From Modestobacter sp. (lineage in GTDB: Bacteria > Actinomycetota > Actinomycetes > Mycobacteriales > Geodermatophilaceae): 6,365 bases of DNA. The translations under genes were made by a program, and so were the position numbers. Below, piece after piece: positions 5,305 to 6,365 of the stretch. The notes under the pieces are model-generated. The model was given only the letters and a program-made list of their open reading frames with translations. It searched no databases and was not told where the DNA came from. Position 1 is the first letter of the stretch. Each line of letters starts with the position of its first letter. Location of the stretch: NCBI GenBank assembly GCA_025963425.1, contig JAOPUQ010000474.1, positions 1 through 6,365 of the forward strand, given 5' to 3'.

Positions 5305-5321
5305 GCCGGCCATCAGCCGGC
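5305..5321 (-). terminator. Short hairpin downstream of the HD-domain gene
   Basis: A GCCGGC / GCCGGC 6-bp stem with a 5-nt loop, extendable by two wobble pairs, lies 31 nt after the minus-strand stop at 5353. It is a modest candidate terminator for the HD gene. Confidence 0.4.
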
Positions 5322-5352
5322 GGTCGTCGCGGTGCGGCGGCGTCTCGACCCA

Positions 5353-5991
5353 CTACTCCGGCCAGCCGGAATCCTGGATCACCTCGACGAAATCGCCGCG
5401 CCGGAACCCGGGCAGGAAGTGCTCCAGGACGTCGGCCTTCACGTTGCCGAACGTCGTCTCCGGTCGGTCTTTGATCCCGTCGGTGAACGCCGCCAGGATC
5501 TGCCGCTTGAAGTCCGGCCGTGGGTGCGCCTCGGTGACCGCGGCGCGCTGCTCGTCGGTGATCGCGTGGTAGCCGATGCCGAGCACATCGAGCTCGACCC
5601 CACGCGTGACCAACGCGATCTCCGGCGCCATGTGCAGTGGAATCTCCGGGGTGGTGTGGAGCGCGATCCCGGTCCACACGCGCATCGCGGCGTCGTCGGA
5701 GATGCCGTGGCCGAGCAGGAACCTGCGGGCCTCGTCGGCCCCGTCGATCTCGAAACGCTGATCGGTGCGCCGGTACTTCGAGGTCAGCCCGAGGTCATGG
5801 AACATCGCGCCGACGTAGAGCAGTTCGGGGTCGTAGCGCAGGCCCTGCTCCCGGCCACGCAACGCCCCGAAAAGGTAGACCCGCCGCGAGTGGTCGAAGA
5901 TCAACGGGCTCGCGGCCTCGCGGACGAGCTCGGTGGCCTCGGCGACGAGCTTCGTGTCGGGGATCTCGATGTCGGCGATGCGGGTGGGCAT
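5353..5991 (-). CDS. HD-domain protein, cyanamide-hydratase-like
   Basis: This is a 212-aa soluble HD-superfamily metal-dependent hydrolase/hydratase. After an N-terminal IPDTKLVAEATELV segment (10-23), the HD core shows H34 (FDHSRRVYLFGALRG), H65-D66 (MFHDLGLT), H112 (IALHTT) and D135 (GVELDVLGIGY) as the probable metal ligands. FEIDGADEARRF (80-91) and the Ser-Arg-Arg segment after H34 match the cyanamide hydratase-like subgroup, which includes fungal enzymes converting cyanamide to urea. Many bacterial members have no known substrate, and HD proteins can also be phosphohydrolases, so the reaction is not settled. The start is well supported: AGGAGG lies 5 nt upstream on the minus strand. 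The gene stands alone, convergent with rpf. I see no signal peptide or membrane segment. Confidence 0.88.
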   Translation of the reverse strand: MPTRIADIEIPDTKLVAEATELVREAASPLIFDHSRRVYLFGALRGREQGLRYDPELLYVGAMFHDLGLTSKYRRTDQRFEIDGADEARRFLLGHGISDDAAMRVWTGIALHTTPEIPLHMAPEIALVTRGVELDVLGIGYHAITDEQRAAVTEAHPRPDFKRQILAAFTDGIKDRPETTFGNVKADVLEHFLPGFRRGDFVEVIQDSGWPE

Positions 5992-5996
5992 GGCGT

Positions 5997-6002
5997 CCTC
6001 CT
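5997..6002 (-). promoter_or_regulatory. Ribosome binding site of the HD-domain gene
   Basis: Minus-strand AGGAGG sits 5 nt before the ATG at 5991 and fixes the start. Confidence 0.85.
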
Positions 6003-6365
6003 GGTGGCCGGTCGTGGATGAGTCACAGCCCCAGCATCACCGCAACGCCCGTCTACGACGTCACGGCCACCTTCAGACCCACGCTCCCACTGCCCCGAGA
6101 CCTCGGGTACCCGGTAGCCGGAGGAGGGCAGCCGGACTCGAGATCGCCGGACGGTCGTTCCCTCTGCGGCGACCTGTGCGGCGACGGCCGCCAGGATGGG
6201 ACGCGGCCGGCCGCCGCCTGCCGATGGGGGTTCTCCGCCATCGCGAGCAGGCCGATCGGCACGGCTTCGTGCGCTGGCGCGGCGAACGGCAGGCTCGCCG
6301 GGGACCCTTGGAGACGGAAAGGTAGGCGCGGTGGGACCCGGCCGCCGTCCAGGCGCAGTCAGGTC
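6003..6365. other. Stretch with no supportable gene
   Basis: This should contain the minus-strand promoter of the HD gene, but I see no convincing -10/-35 pair. Open frames exist on both strands, yet they read as Arg/Pro/Gly-rich shadow protein without motifs or ribosome binding sites. TGCGGCGAC occurs twice in close succession (6165-6173 and 6177-6185). A gene running off the right edge of the window cannot be excluded. Confidence 0.5.

Noticed and set aside
5134..6021. Plus-strand open frame of 295 codons opposite the HD gene
   Set aside because: The HD gene has conserved metal ligands and a strong ribosome binding site; this frame is its shadow.
1..6365. tRNA, rRNA, CRISPR array, insertion sequence, toxin-antitoxin or defence system
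   Set aside because: Reading both strands showed no matching motifs, terminal inverted repeats or regularly spaced repeats.

Overview
The window is very GC-rich, has strong G/C third-position bias and Shine-Dalgarno-led genes, and carries a resuscitation-promoting factor (Rpf) gene behind an actinobacterial-type c-di-AMP riboswitch. Together these point to a high-GC actinobacterium. A geodermatophilid or pseudonocardial lineage is a guess from the style of the Rpf protein and is not proven by the sequence.

Layout. (1) Positions 1-1829, plus strand: the end of a carbohydrate ABC-transporter ATPase (FrcA/RbsA type), a possible 26-codon ORF bridging to the next gene, a small universal stress protein, and a P-loop kinase of the FrcK / nucleoside-nucleotide kinase family. 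ATPase plus kinase recalls the frcBCAK fructose-uptake arrangement; the binding protein and permease would lie upstream of the window. (2) Positions 1830-2149: a convergent gap with a hairpin behind frcK, an 8-bp tandem repeat, and a hairpin at the stop of the opposing gene. (3) Positions 2150-3199, minus strand: a zinc-dependent medium-chain alcohol/polyol dehydrogenase with a complete set of zinc ligands. (4) Positions 3200-3657: a divergent intergenic region with a short coding-like stretch of unknown origin and the presumed rpf promoter. (5) Positions 3658-4929, plus strand: a c-di-AMP (ydaO/yuaA) riboswitch followed by a secreted Rpf protein with Rpf, LysM and M15-like/ARB_07466-like C-terminal domains. 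(6) Positions 4930-5352: a gene-poor convergent gap with four hairpins and a 7-bp tandem repeat. (7) Positions 5353-5991, minus strand: an HD-domain protein of the cyanamide-hydratase-like family. (8) Positions 5992-6365: no gene that I can support.

Functionally the window falls into independent units: a sugar-uptake operon tail, a lone dehydrogenase that may or may not act on a related polyol, a cell-wall-remodelling gene under second-messenger control, and a lone HD hydrolase. I found no defence system, CRISPR array, transposon, tRNA or rRNA. The best leads are the riboswitch whose closing stem reaches into the rpf ribosome-binding site, the unusual three-domain architecture of the Rpf protein, and the small ORF that overlaps both its neighbours by four bases.
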